A DNA stretch of 49,371 nucleotides, from assembly GCF_004348995.1 (NCBI RefSeq), contig NZ_SMKQ01000047.1, positions 1 through 49,371 on the forward strand. The letters run 5' to 3'. The notes beneath the pieces were generated by a model. The model was not told where the DNA came from. It saw nothing but the letters and a program-made list of their open reading frames with translations, and ran no database searches. Position 1 is the first letter of the stretch, and each line of letters opens with the position of its first letter. A program made the translations under genes and the position numbers. This document shows positions 15,435-23,455 of this stretch, one piece after another. Source of the DNA: Nonomuraea terrae. Lineage in GTDB: Bacteria; Actinomycetota; Actinomycetes; Streptosporangiales; Streptosporangiaceae.

Positions 15435-16368
15435 CTCGGGTGGAGTTGATCAGCCCCAGACCGTGCAGCACGGCCCGCGTCCGGGCGACCTCGGACCCGA
15501 GCCAGCGCTCGAAGTCGTCGCCGACGAGCGGCAGCGACAGCCAGCCGGCCGCCCGGCAGGCGGCCTCCCACCCGGGCGCGCCCAGCACGTCGTCGCACAT
15601 GCGCAGCGCCCACTCGCGGCTCTCCTCACCCATGCCGTCGGGCCCGAACGCGGCCACCCAGTTGGTGAAGTCGACCCGTACGCCCGACTCCAGCAGGGTC
15701 GGCGCGTCGAGGCCGGGCAGCCGCTGGGCGGACGACACGGCCAGCGCCCGCACCCGGCCCCTGCCGATGTTGAACCGCCACTCCGACAACGGCCCGGCGG
15801 CGGCCACGGCCTTGCCCGCCAGCAGCGCGGTGGCGGCCTCGTTGCCGCTGGGGTAACCGGTGTAGTCGACCTGGCGGGTGTCGGCGCCGAGGCCCTCGGC
15901 GATCAGGCCGAAGAGCAGGTGGTCGGGCTCGCCCTGCGGCCCGCCGGTCACCGGCGTCTGGGCGGGCCGGGCGAGCAGCTGCGCGCCGAAGTCGCCGAAG
16001 TCCTTCAGATGGGAGGCGGCGGGCACGACGACGACCTCGACCTCGCCGCTGAGCCTGGCCAGCGGGGTGGTGACGCCGGCCACGCCCTGGCCGTCGTTGA
16101 GCTCGGCGGCCGACAGCGCGGGCAGGCCGACCACGGTGATCGGGGTGCCGGCGCCGGTCTGGAACCCGGCCGAGCGGGCCACGCCACCGAACGTCCGCGC
16201 GACACGCGCCCACTGCTGCCCGCCGGGGTTGACCGAGAACCGCGTACGCAGGACCTCCGCGCCGCCGGAGACGCGCTCCGCGCCGCATCCGGCCGCGGCC
16301 GCGATCGCGCCGAGCCCCCAGGCGATGAACCGCCTGCGGGGCATGCGCGCCTGTCCCGAACCCTCCAT
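15397..16368 (-). CDS. TctC/Bug-like solute-binding lipoprotein, orphan
   Basis: Extracytoplasmic binding protein of 323 residues (299 from an alternative ATG at 16344). A twin-arginine type signal (PRRRFIAWGLGAIAAAAGCG) carries a lipobox-like AAGC, so a Tat-exported lipoprotein is likely. The mature part has the layout of tripartite tricarboxylate transporter receptors (VDYTGYPSGNEAATALLAGKAVAAAGPLSEW and LPGLDAPTLLESGVRVDFTNW). No TctA or TctB membrane genes are nearby, so its transporter is encoded elsewhere or absent. ATG 16368 lies inside an operator-like repeat and lacks a good ribosome site, so the start is uncertain. The 3' end overlaps the nrdA promoter. Confidence 0.75.
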   Translation of the reverse strand: MEGSGQARMPRRRFIAWGLGAIAAAAGCGAERVSGGAEVLRTRFSVNPGGQQWARVARTFGGVARSAGFQTGAGTPITVVGLPALSAAELNDGQGVAGVTTPLARLSGEVEVVVVPAASHLKDFGDFGAQLLARPAQTPVTGGPQGEPDHLLFGLIAEGLGADTRQVDYTGYPSGNEAATALLAGKAVAAAGPLSEWRFNIGRGRVRALAVSSAQRLPGLDAPTLLESGVRVDFTNWVAAFGPDGMGEESREWALRMCDDVLGAPGWEAACRAAGWLSLPLVGDDFERWLGSEVARTRAVLHGLGLINSTRATTCWGSCGNGH

Positions 16369-16398
16369 TACCCATGGTTATTAACCCATTACACATGG
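16365..16398 (-). promoter_or_regulatory. Direct repeats with central palindrome, likely operator
   Basis: Read on the plus strand, CCATTACCCATGG (16365-16377) and CCATTACACATGG (16386-16398) are 12/13 identical and 21 bp apart, two helical turns. The inverted repeat GGTTA-T-TAACC lies between them. On the minus strand the distal copy contains an extended -10 (TGTGTAAT). This looks like a regulator site controlling the lipoprotein gene. Confidence 0.5.
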
Positions 16399-16465
16399 CT
16401 GTACACGCGGCTCATGGTCAACACTCAGAATCGCTATTCTTGGCGATTTTTCGTGATATTCGGGT

Positions 16466-17287
16466 TTACTTGGCTTTCTTCCCGACGCCGGCCATGAGCG
16501 AGGACGGCAGCGACCAGTCGCCGACCAGTTTGGGCCGGTCCGGGCGCCAGTCGGTGGCCTGGACGAGCCCCGGCGGCTCCAGCGGGAAGTCGCCGAAGAA
16601 CGCGCGGATCTCGGCCGGCGTCCGGTCGGCCCCGCGCCCCCCGGAGGCCCGGGGCCGCTCGCGCTCCTGCGGGCGCGCCGCAGTCGTGGCCCGCGTCGTG
16701 GCCCGCGTCGTGACCCGCGCCGTGGCCCGCGTCGTCGCATGGGAGATCACCAGGAACCCGCCCGGCGCCATCCGCTCCCGCAGCACCGCCACCGCCCCCA
16801 GCGGGTCGGCGGAGTCGGGCAGGAAGTGCAGGATCGACACCAGCAGCACGCCGACCGGCTCGTCCAGGTCGAGGAACTCCCCGGCCCTGGCCAGCACGTC
16901 CTCGGGATCGAGCAGGTCGGCCTGGACGAACCTGGCCAGGCCGGTCCGGCCAGGCCCCGGCCGGAGCAGGCTCTGCGCGTGCTCGGCGACCACCGGATCG
17001 TTGTCGACGTAGACCACCCGGGCCTCGGGCACGACCTCGTGCGCGCTGCCCTGGGTCGGCAGCCCGCTGCCGAGGTCGAGGAACTGCCGGACTCCGGCGC
17101 GGGCCACGTAGCGTACGGCACGCTGAAGGAAGGCCCGGTTCGCGCGGGCCAGCGGGACCGCCTCCGGGATCAGCTCGGCGAGCTGATCGATGGCCTGGCG
17201 ATCGACCGCGTAGTTGTCCTTCCCGCCGAGCATGTAGTCGTACATGCGGGCGGGATGAGGCCGCTGCTGATCGAACTGCTGCCGCAC
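16466..17287 (-). CDS. PF04672-type SAM methyltransferase with repeat insertion
   Basis: A 273-residue methyltransferase of the actinobacterial Methyltransf_19 (formerly DUF574) family. The N-terminal signature HPARMYDYMLGGKDNYAVDR (about 11-30) is diagnostic. Motif I is FLDLGSGLPTQGS, then VVYVDNDPVV and GVLLVSILHFLPDSADP. After VISHAT (about 182-187) a low-complexity Arg/Thr/Ala stretch encoded by a 12-base tandem repeat interrupts the usual fold before the conserved C-terminus (EIRAFFGDFPLEPPGLV). GTG 17287 is chosen because TAAATT lies six bases upstream (leaderless). The physiological substrate is unknown. Confidence 0.85.
   Translation of the reverse strand: MRQQFDQQRPHPARMYDYMLGGKDNYAVDRQAIDQLAELIPEAVPLARANRAFLQRAVRYVARAGVRQFLDLGSGLPTQGSAHEVVPEARVVYVDNDPVVAEHAQSLLRPGPGRTGLARFVQADLLDPEDVLARAGEFLDLDEPVGVLLVSILHFLPDSADPLGAVAVLRERMAPGGFLVISHATTRATARVTTRATTRATTAARPQERERPRASGGRGADRTPAEIRAFFGDFPLEPPGLVQATDWRPDRPKLVGDWSLPSSLMAGVGKKAK
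16683..16730 (+). repeat. 12-bp tandem repeat, four copies, in coding sequence
   Basis: Four consecutive 12-base units (consensus GTCGTGGCCCGC, two exact, two with one substitution) plus a degenerate start of a fifth. On the coding (minus) strand they encode alternating Arg, Ala and Thr. Unit length is a multiple of three, so copy number can change without breaking the frame. Confidence 0.85.
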
Positions 17288-17293
17288 ATATCG

Positions 17294-17299
17294 AATTTA
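17294..17299 (-). promoter_or_regulatory. -10 box of PF04672 methyltransferase, leaderless
   Basis: TAAATT on the minus strand lies exactly six bases before the GTG at 17287. Confidence 0.5.
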
Positions 17300-17356
17300 T
17301 GTCGTCAGCAGCGGAATAACACTACCCTGGGATGATTGTTGCTGAAATAGAGTTAA

Positions 17357-19177
17357 TTACTCAACTGTAACGCTCTTGGCTAGATTGCGCGGCTTGTCCA
17401 CGTCGCGGCCCAGCGCCACCGCAGCGTAGTACGCGAAGAGCTGCAGCGGGATCGCCAGCAGGATCGGGTCGAGCTCGATCTCGTTCCTCGGGATCACGAT
17501 CACGTCGTCGGCCAGCTTGGCGGAGGGCTCGCGGTGACCCACCATGAGCACCCGGCCGCCCCGGGCGCGGATCTCGCCGAGCGTCGTGAGGTTCTTGTCG
17601 AGCAGCTCGTCATCGGGGACGATGGCGACCGTCGGCATGTCCGGGCCGATCAGCGCGAGCGGGCCGTGCTTGAGCTCGCTCGCCGGGTACGCCTCGGCGT
17701 GGACGTACGAGATCTCCTTGAGCTTCTGCGCGCCCTCGCGGGCGACCGGGTAGCCGCGCACGCGGCCGACGAACATCATGCTCGGGTGACCGGCGTACTT
17801 CTTGGCCAGTTCGGCGATCTTGTCGCTCTGGGCGAGGATCTCCCCGATCTGCCCGGGCAGCCGGCGCAGGCCCTCCACGATGCGCCGCCCGTCGGCGGGC
17901 GAGAGGTCACGCACCCGTCCGAGGTGCAGCGCGAGCAGCGCGAACGCCACCGCCGTCGAGGTGAACGCCTTGGTCGAGGCCACCGAGACCTCGGGGCCGG
18001 CGTGCAGGTAGATGCCGCCGTCGACCTCGCGGGCGATGGCGCTGCCGACCGCGTTGACGATGCCGATGACCCGGCCGCCCTTGCGCTTGAGCTCCTGCAC
18101 GGCGGCGAGCGTGTCGTAGGTCTCCCCCGACTGGCTGATGGCGACGTAGAGCGTGTCGGGGTCGACGACCGGGTTGCGGTAGCGGAACTCGCTGGCCGGC
18201 TCGGCGTCGGACGGGATGCGCGCCAGCTCCTCGATGAGCTGCGCCCCGATCTGCCCCGAGTAGTACGCCGACCCGCAGCCGATGATCTTCACCCGGCGGA
18301 ACGAGCGGGTCTCGCGGGCGTCCATGTTGAGCCCGCCGAGGTGGGCGACGTGGAAACGCTCGTCGAGCCGGCCGCTCATGGTGCGGGTGACCGTCTCGGG
18401 CTGCTCGGAGATCTCCTTGAGCAGGTAGTGCTCGTAGCCGCCGGTGTCGTAGTGGCCGGCGTCCCAGTCGACGGTCAGCGGCTCCTTGGCCGTCTCGCGG
18501 GCGTCGCTGGCGAAGGTGTGGAAGCCGTCGGCCTTGAGCACGGCCAGCTCGCCGTCCTCCAGGTGCACGACCTGGCGGGTGTAGCGGACGAGCGCGGCCA
18601 CGTCGGAGGCGGCGAACATCTCCTTCTCGCCGATGCCGACCACGATCGGGCTGCCGTTGCGCGCCACGACCACCTCGCCGGGCCGCTCGGAGTCGATGAC
18701 GGCGATGCCGTACGTGCCCACGACGCTCTTGAGGGTCTTCCTGACCGCCTCCTCCAGCGTGTCGTTCTCGTCGGCCGCGTGGGCGATCAGGTGGGCGAGC
18801 ACCTCGGTGTCGGTCTCGGAGGCGAACACCACGCCGTCGGCCTCCAGCTTGGCGCGCAGCTCGGCGGCGTTCTCGATGATGCCGTTGTGCACCACCGCGA
18901 TGCGCTCGTCGGCGGACAGGTGGGGGTGGGCGTTGACGTCACTCGGGACGCCGTGCGTGGCCCATCGGGTGTGGCCGATGCCGAGGTTGCCCTTGAACCG
19001 GGCCGGGACCACCTTGGCCAGGTCGGCCACCCTGCCCTTGACCTTGCGTACCTTCAGGCCCTTGTTGGACACCACGACACCGGCCGAGTCGTAGCCCCGG
19101 TATTCGAGCCGCTGCAGTCCCTCCAGCAGGATGGGCGCGGCGTCCTTGGGGCCGACATAGGCCACGATTCCGCACAT
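17357..19177 (-). CDS. glmS: Glutamine--fructose-6-phosphate aminotransferase
   Basis: GlmS makes glucosamine-6-phosphate from fructose-6-phosphate and glutamine, the first step to UDP-GlcNAc for peptidoglycan. The 606-residue length is typical. The glutaminase domain begins MCGIVAYVG with nucleophile Cys2. Two SIS domains follow (GCGSAYYSGQIG, then SQSGETYDTLAA and the second around HPSMMFVGRVRGYPVAREGA). The C-terminus PRNLAKSVTVE is the family's conserved lid. GGAGAC precedes the ATG. The upstream 102-codon gene stops 11 bases before the start, so the two are cotranscribed and probably coupled. No glmS ribozyme is seen. Confidence 0.97.
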   Translation of the reverse strand: MCGIVAYVGPKDAAPILLEGLQRLEYRGYDSAGVVVSNKGLKVRKVKGRVADLAKVVPARFKGNLGIGHTRWATHGVPSDVNAHPHLSADERIAVVHNGIIENAAELRAKLEADGVVFASETDTEVLAHLIAHAADENDTLEEAVRKTLKSVVGTYGIAVIDSERPGEVVVARNGSPIVVGIGEKEMFAASDVAALVRYTRQVVHLEDGELAVLKADGFHTFASDARETAKEPLTVDWDAGHYDTGGYEHYLLKEISEQPETVTRTMSGRLDERFHVAHLGGLNMDARETRSFRRVKIIGCGSAYYSGQIGAQLIEELARIPSDAEPASEFRYRNPVVDPDTLYVAISQSGETYDTLAAVQELKRKGGRVIGIVNAVGSAIAREVDGGIYLHAGPEVSVASTKAFTSTAVAFALLALHLGRVRDLSPADGRRIVEGLRRLPGQIGEILAQSDKIAELAKKYAGHPSMMFVGRVRGYPVAREGAQKLKEISYVHAEAYPASELKHGPLALIGPDMPTVAIVPDDELLDKNLTTLGEIRARGGRVLMVGHREPSAKLADDVIVIPRNEIELDPILLAIPLQLFAYYAAVALGRDVDKPRNLAKSVTVE

Positions 19178-19188
19178 CGAGGTCTCCT

Positions 19189-19497
19189 CTATCCGTAGAT
19201 GATCCGGCGTAGTTGTCTGAGCGACAGCTTTGGGGCGGCCACCCGGCGAGCGCCTAATGCGGCGGCGATCCTCGGGAAGATCTCGTCGTTGGTGAAGCCG
19301 TGCCGCTTCAACTCCCCGTGACGGCGGCGGACGAACTCTTCGGTGGTCTCGGAGAAGTACGCCAGCACGTCTGCCACCACACGGGCCGCCTCCCCCTGGC
19401 CGAGCGGCGTCGTGCTCGTGAGGTGGTCGATGAGATCTTCGTACGGATGCCGGGCCGCTGACACAGACGAGGACCCTACGGCTCTGGAATGAGACAC
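19189..19497 (-). CDS. Small uncharacterised protein coupled to glmS
   Basis: A soluble protein of 102 residues of unknown function. A helical core (HPYEDLIDHLTSTTPLGQGE, then ARVVADVLAYFSETTEEFVRRR) leads to a basic C-terminus (KLSLRQLRRIIYG). There is no signal or membrane segment. Its TAG lies within the ribosome-binding region of glmS, implying coupled expression. GTG 19497 is the best start: CAGAAT lies six bases upstream on the minus strand. The link with glmS suggests a role in amino-sugar or wall supply, but this is only context. Confidence 0.7.
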   Translation of the reverse strand: MSHSRAVGSSSVSAARHPYEDLIDHLTSTTPLGQGEAARVVADVLAYFSETTEEFVRRRHGELKRHGFTNDEIFPRIAAALGARRVAAPKLSLRQLRRIIYG

Positions 19498-19506
19498 AGC
19501 AACATT

Positions 19507-19524
19507 CTGCCCGAAATCGGGCAG
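19507..19524 (-). promoter_or_regulatory. Perfect inverted repeat in glmS operon promoter
   Basis: CTGCCCG (19507-19513) and CGGGCAG (19518-19524) with a 4-base centre lie 10 bases upstream of the small gene's GTG, overlapping the expected promoter spacer. It could be an operator for the glmS operon. Confidence 0.35.
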
Positions 19525-19709
19525 GATTAACGCTGAACGACGCCTGGTGGGGTTGCGAACGTCACTCTGCTACATACCCCTACAAACCAGGGCAAAGCAC
19601 CCAAGCAGCTCCGAGTCACATCTGTAACATCCGCCCCGTCTGACACATCCCTTTCCGGGGAACGGTTACGGAGCGTAGTCATATCGTGACGTTCCTGGGG
19701 GAGATGTTC

Positions 19710-21698
19710 ATGCAGCTCTGGCTCGCCGCCGTCCTGGCGGCCGGCGTACTCACCGCACCCGCCGACGTCGAACGGCGGGACTCCGGCGCGCGGTCCCCCG
19801 CGGGCGCCGCGCGCGCCGAAGGGCGGCAGGCCGACTTCGCCGCCGCGGCCCGCGAGTACGGGGTGCCGGAGAGCGTGCTGCTCGGCGTCGCGTACCTGGA
19901 GTCGCGGTGGGACGCCAACGGCGGGCGGCCGAGCACGGCGGGCGGCTACGGCCCGATGCACCTGGTGGACGCGTTCCCCGCCGAGGCGACTGACGGGATC
20001 GGCGACGCCCTCGGCGACCCGCGCGGCGACGAGGCCCGCCCGATGGCGATCACACCCGGCGGCCCGCCGGCCTCCTCCGCGCTGCGCACCGCGACGCCGG
20101 CGCACCGCACGACGCTGCCCGAGGCCGGCCGGCTGATCGGCGTGGCGCCCACCCGCCTGCGCGAGGACCCGTCCGCGAACATCCGCGCCGGCGCCGCCCT
20201 GCTCGCCTCCTACCAGCGGCGCCCCAGCTCCGACCCGTCCGACTGGTACGACGCCGTGGCGAAGTACGCGGGCACCGACGACCCGGACGCCTCCCGGGCC
20301 TTCGCCGACGAGGTCTTCTCCGTCATGCGGGAGGGGGTGGAGCGCCGTACCGACGACGGCCACCTCGTCCGGCTCGACCCCGTGCCGGACCTGCCCGGCG
20401 GTGAATCCGCCGAGGAGGACTGGTGGGCCGGGGAGGAGAACACCGACCTCGGCTGGGCGCCCGGCGCCGACGCACCGCGGTCGGCCGCGGGGACCAAGGC
20501 GGCGGGCGGCAGGGCGGAGTGCCCATCGTCGCTGCACTGCGAGTGGATGCCGGCCGCGTACAAGCGGTGGGGCAAGAAGGGCGATCGTGACTACGGCAAC
20601 CACGACCGCCTGACCCGCGAGCGCAGGATCGACTACATCGTCATCCACGACACCGAGGGCACCTACCAGGGCATCCCGTCGATGGTGCGCAACCCGAAGT
20701 ACGTGAGCTGGCACTACACGATCCGCTCCCGTGACGGACATGTCGCCCAGCACGTGCCGACGAAGGACATCGCCTGGCACGCGGGCAACTGGGACGTCAA
20801 CACCCGCTCGATCGGCATCGAGCACGAGGGCTATCTGGCCAAGGGCGGCGCCTGGTACACCGAGGCGATGTACCGGTCGTCGGCCAGGCTGGTGAAGTAC
20901 CTGGCCGCCAAGCACGACATCCCGCTCGACCGGGCCCACATCCTCGGCCACGACAACGTGCCCGGCACGACGCCGGGCACCGTCGCCGGCATGCACGAGG
21001 ACCCGGGGCCGTACTGGGACTGGGCTCACTACTTCGACCTCATGGACAAGCCGTTCCGGGCGGCCAGGGGCGGCGACTCCGTCCTCATCCGGCCGTCGTA
21101 CAACTCCCACCGGCCGCGTTTCACCGGCTGCGTGAGCGGCGACGCGTCGAAGCGCTGCCCCCCGCACGGGGCCTCCACGGTCTGGCTGCACAAGTCGCCC
21201 AGCCACCGGGCTCCCCTGGTGCTCGACATCGGCAAGCGCGGGGGAAGACCCAGCACGTACAGCGTGTACGACCACAGCGCCCGCGCCTCCACCGGCCAGC
21301 GCTTCGCGGTCGCCGAGCGGCGGGGTGACTGGACGGCCATCTGGTACCTCGGCCAGAAGGCGTGGTTCCACAACCCGGCGGGCAGGCCGACCGCCGTCCC
21401 GGCCAGGGGCCCGGTGGTCACGCCGCTGTCGGCGGACGTGAAGGTGTACGGGCGCGCGTATCCGGAGCGATCGGCGTACACCAGCGCCGCCTACCAGCGG
21501 CTGGCGCCGCTGAAGTACCGGATCGCGCCCGGGCAGCGGTACACCGTGGGCGACACCGTCACCGGCTCCTACTACGCCGCGAACGCCTTCAACCCCGCCC
21601 GACACGTCACCACCACGGGCACCACCCGCTACCACCAGATCCAGCTGGGCCACCGGGTGATGTTCGTCATGGCGAAGGATGTGCGATTGATCCGCTGA
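19710..21698 (+). CDS. Secreted peptidoglycan hydrolase: SLT-like plus amidase_2
   Basis: Exported enzyme of 662 residues. A signal peptide (MQLWLAAVLAAGVLTAPA) is followed by a lytic-transglycosylase-like domain (about 40-165), with catalytic-type Glu64 in YLESRWDANGG and GGYGPMHLVD as the usual QP/GxMQ-like turn. An acidic linker precedes an N-acetylmuramoyl-L-alanine amidase (amidase_2/PGRP) domain (about 300-430) with VIHDTEGT (zinc His313), WHYTIRSRDG, SIGIEHEG and ILGHDNVPG. The C-terminal 200 residues carry SH3-like beta repeats. It should cut both glycan and stem-peptide bonds. ATG 19710 is chosen because GGGGGAG (19695-19701) precedes it; an upstream GTG at 19686 is less likely. Confidence 0.85.
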   Translation: MQLWLAAVLAAGVLTAPADVERRDSGARSPAGAARAEGRQADFAAAAREYGVPESVLLGVAYLESRWDANGGRPSTAGGYGPMHLVDAFPAEATDGIGDALGDPRGDEARPMAITPGGPPASSALRTATPAHRTTLPEAGRLIGVAPTRLREDPSANIRAGAALLASYQRRPSSDPSDWYDAVAKYAGTDDPDASRAFADEVFSVMREGVERRTDDGHLVRLDPVPDLPGGESAEEDWWAGEENTDLGWAPGADAPRSAAGTKAAGGRAECPSSLHCEWMPAAYKRWGKKGDRDYGNHDRLTRERRIDYIVIHDTEGTYQGIPSMVRNPKYVSWHYTIRSRDGHVAQHVPTKDIAWHAGNWDVNTRSIGIEHEGYLAKGGAWYTEAMYRSSARLVKYLAAKHDIPLDRAHILGHDNVPGTTPGTVAGMHEDPGPYWDWAHYFDLMDKPFRAARGGDSVLIRPSYNSHRPRFTGCVSGDASKRCPPHGASTVWLHKSPSHRAPLVLDIGKRGGRPSTYSVYDHSARASTGQRFAVAERRGDWTAIWYLGQKAWFHNPAGRPTAVPARGPVVTPLSADVKVYGRAYPERSAYTSAAYQRLAPLKYRIAPGQRYTVGDTVTGSYYAANAFNPARHVTTTGTTRYHQIQLGHRVMFVMAKDVRLIR

Positions 21699-21792
21699 AT
21701 TTGGCCGCCGCCGGACGCTCCGTGCGCACGGGCACTCCCGGGAGACGATATGGTTTTCCCGTGGCCCGGCGCGCGAGCGGCCGAGGCGTCAC

Positions 21793-21864
21793 GCGGAAGT
21801 GGCTCAGGGGTAGAGCATCACCTTGCCAAGGTGAGGGTCGCGGGTTCGAATCCCGTCTTCCGCT
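21793..21864 (+). tRNA. tRNA-Gly (GCC), copy 1
   Basis: A 72-base cloverleaf: acceptor GCGGAAG/CTTCCGC, anticodon loop TTGCCAA (GCC), T-loop TTCGAAT, discriminator T, CCA not encoded. It is identical to the copy at 22000-22071. Confidence 0.95.
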
Positions 21865-21879
21865 CGGAGCACGACTCCT

Positions 21880-21950
21880 GGTGGAGTGGCCGAGAGGCGA
21901 GGCAGCGGCCTGCAAAGCCGTCTACACGGGTTCAAATCCCGTCTCCACCT
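21880..21950 (+). tRNA. tRNA-Cys (GCA)
   Basis: A 71-base cloverleaf: acceptor GGTGGAG/CTCCACC, anticodon loop CTGCAAA (GCA), T-loop TTCAAAT, discriminator T. It lies between the two identical tRNA-Gly genes. Confidence 0.93.
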
Positions 21951-21999
21951 CGGCGACCATCGGACCCTCCGGGATCCGGTAAAGTAACAACAGCGCCAT

Positions 22000-22071
22000 G
22001 CGGAAGTGGCTCAGGGGTAGAGCATCACCTTGCCAAGGTGAGGGTCGCGGGTTCGAATCCCGTCTTCCGCT
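22000..22071 (+). tRNA. tRNA-Gly (GCC), copy 2
   Basis: Identical over all 72 bases to the copy at 21793-21864, with different flanks. TAAAGT at 21980-21985 could be its own -10 box. Confidence 0.95.
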
Positions 22072-22090
22072 CTGAGTGACAACTCAATAT

Positions 22091-22162
22091 GGACGATTAG
22101 CTCAGCGGGAGAGCGCTTCCCTGACACGGAAGAGGTCACTGGTTCAATCCCAGTATCGTCCA
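22091..22162 (+). tRNA. tRNA-Val (GAC)
   Basis: A 72-base cloverleaf: acceptor GGACGAT/ATCGTCC, anticodon loop CTGACAC (GAC), T-loop TTCAATC, discriminator A. CCA is encoded at 22163-22165, unlike the other tRNAs of the window, and is followed by a second CCA. Confidence 0.95.
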
Positions 22163-22173
22163 CCACCAGACAG

Positions 22174-22216
22174 AGCCCCAGCCTTGGCGTACGCCGAGCG
22201 GCTGGGGCTTCTTGTC
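22174..22216 (+). terminator. Terminator of tRNA cluster
   Basis: AGCCCCAGCC (22174-22183) and GGCTGGGGCT (22200-22209) form a perfect 10-bp stem followed by TCTTGT, a classical intrinsic terminator after tRNA-Val. Confidence 0.85.
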
Positions 22217-22431
22217 GTTCCGGCCAAGGGCGTCGTATACACGAAGGTTCTTCGAGCGACTGGGACTTTGCGGCTTCTTAGGCGACGGGCCGGGATGGTC
22301 ACGCAGACCCCAAGAAGAGATTTTAGGAAGTTATGAAACGACGTCAGGGCGGTTGCCGTGGCGCCTGAGACTTCTGGTCGCTTACATTGCTCCCCTATCA
22401 ATCCGTAGATCTTCGCGGGGAGGGAGCAACA

Positions 22432-22617
22432 GTGAATGACGTGGTCTACGTCCTGGTGACGCTATGCGTCGCGGCGATCGCGGGCGTGGTCTGTGGACTC
22501 GCGATCGGCGTGATGGGCGCCAATCCGCTGGACGCCTTCAAGACGGGTGGAGTGGCCTTCTGCGGTCTGGCCGTCGTCGGCCTCTCCATTCTCACCATCC
22601 TGCGCAAGAGGGCCTGA
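22432..22617 (+). CDS. Small two-helix membrane protein
   Basis: A 61-residue protein beginning at GTG 22432 behind a strong GGGGAGGGAG ribosome site. Two hydrophobic helices (about 5-28 and 38-55) are joined by NPLDAFKTGG, and it ends RKRA. It resembles the small DUF-type membrane proteins common in actinobacteria, but no named family is recognised. It is followed by a strong hairpin at 22691-22718, so it is probably a single-gene transcript. Confidence 0.7.
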   Translation: MNDVVYVLVTLCVAAIAGVVCGLAIGVMGANPLDAFKTGGVAFCGLAVVGLSILTILRKRA

Positions 22618-22690
22618 CCCTCGACATGGCGAAAGCGATGGCCGTAGAACGAATATGACCGATATCCGAAACTCCCCGCCCGAAAACGCC

Positions 22691-22718
22691 AGCCCTCACC
22701 GGTGATCCGGTGAGGGCT
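22691..22718 (+). terminator. Hairpin terminator after small membrane protein
   Basis: AGCCCTCACCGG (22691-22702) pairs perfectly with CCGGTGAGGGCT (22707-22718) across a 4-base loop, followed by TGATCGT. It is a likely intrinsic terminator without a long T tract. Confidence 0.7.
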
Positions 22719-22949
22719 TGATCGTGGGCGGCGACGACGGCTCCGGGGCCACTCCCCCGTCGAGACGAATCGTGCCTCAACGTCTTCGCATCTCCCGCCA
22801 CGTATTCCGTTGCTCCCTCCGGGCGTCGCGTGACGAGGATGAGCGTCCCGGCAAGCCCTACGAGAAGGCGAAGGAGGACGGTCGTTCTTGCTGGAAGGGC
22901 CCGTGCTCGAAGCTTCTCTTCTTGTGGTCGTCGCGCACGAGGGGATGCG

Positions 22950-23442
22950 ATGGACTTCGAGATCCGTTGGGACAGAGAGCGCACCCAGGGACGTAGGGCG
23001 CCTTCCGAGAGCGGGCGGCATGCTGGCGGCTCGCGCAGCAGGGCTTGAACAACCAGGAGGCATGCCGGATCGTCGGCATCAGTTCCCCGACCGGACGACG
23101 ATGGCATGACGGACGCAACCCGACCGGCAAGAACGTGGGCGCCACCGATCACCTCGATGGCGCCTCCAGACGTGCGTGGCCGCTACCTGAACGAGAGCAC
23201 CCGATCCACATCGCCGACCAGCCGCTGGGGGTTGCGTCCACGGAAGTGGTGTACGAGTTCGGCCTGGTCACAGGCGTGGCGTCATGAAATGAAGAGCGAG
23301 CGGCCGGCGACCGCGCGGTACCCGGCCACCGGGAAGTCGACTGCGTCATTGGCAAGAACGGCAACTCGGGCATCGGCACCCTGGTCGAGCGGACCACGCG
23401 CTACGTGATGCTTGTGCACTTGCCGATCGACCGCAGCGGCCG
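22950..23442 (+). pseudogene. IS30-family transposase remnant
   Basis: Broken pieces of an IS30-type transposase. It starts MDFEIRWDRERTQGRRA, shifts frame near 23000, continues LNNQEACRIVGI and GRRWHDGRNPTGKN (the N-terminal helix-turn-helix), then REHPIHIADQPLG. After another disruption [20 protein letters not shown] and [12 protein letters not shown] match the IS30 catalytic core around its first Asp (usually WEGDLIIGK). The later Asp and Glu of the DDE triad and the terminal inverted repeats are missing. It is an old, inactive insertion next to the tRNA cluster, with at least two frame disruptions. Confidence 0.75.
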
Positions 23443-23455
23443 GCGTCAGCTCGTG

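Noticed and set aside
17288..17356. glmS ribozyme or other riboswitch at glmS
   Set aside because: No ribozyme core is present upstream of the gene (19178-19600), and the gene follows a coding partner. The glmS ribozyme is mainly a Firmicutes element.
22592..23152. 186-codon minus-strand frame with a hydrophobic stretch
   Set aside because: It runs antisense to the IS30 fossil, has no ribosome site and shows no family pattern. It is probably a shadow.
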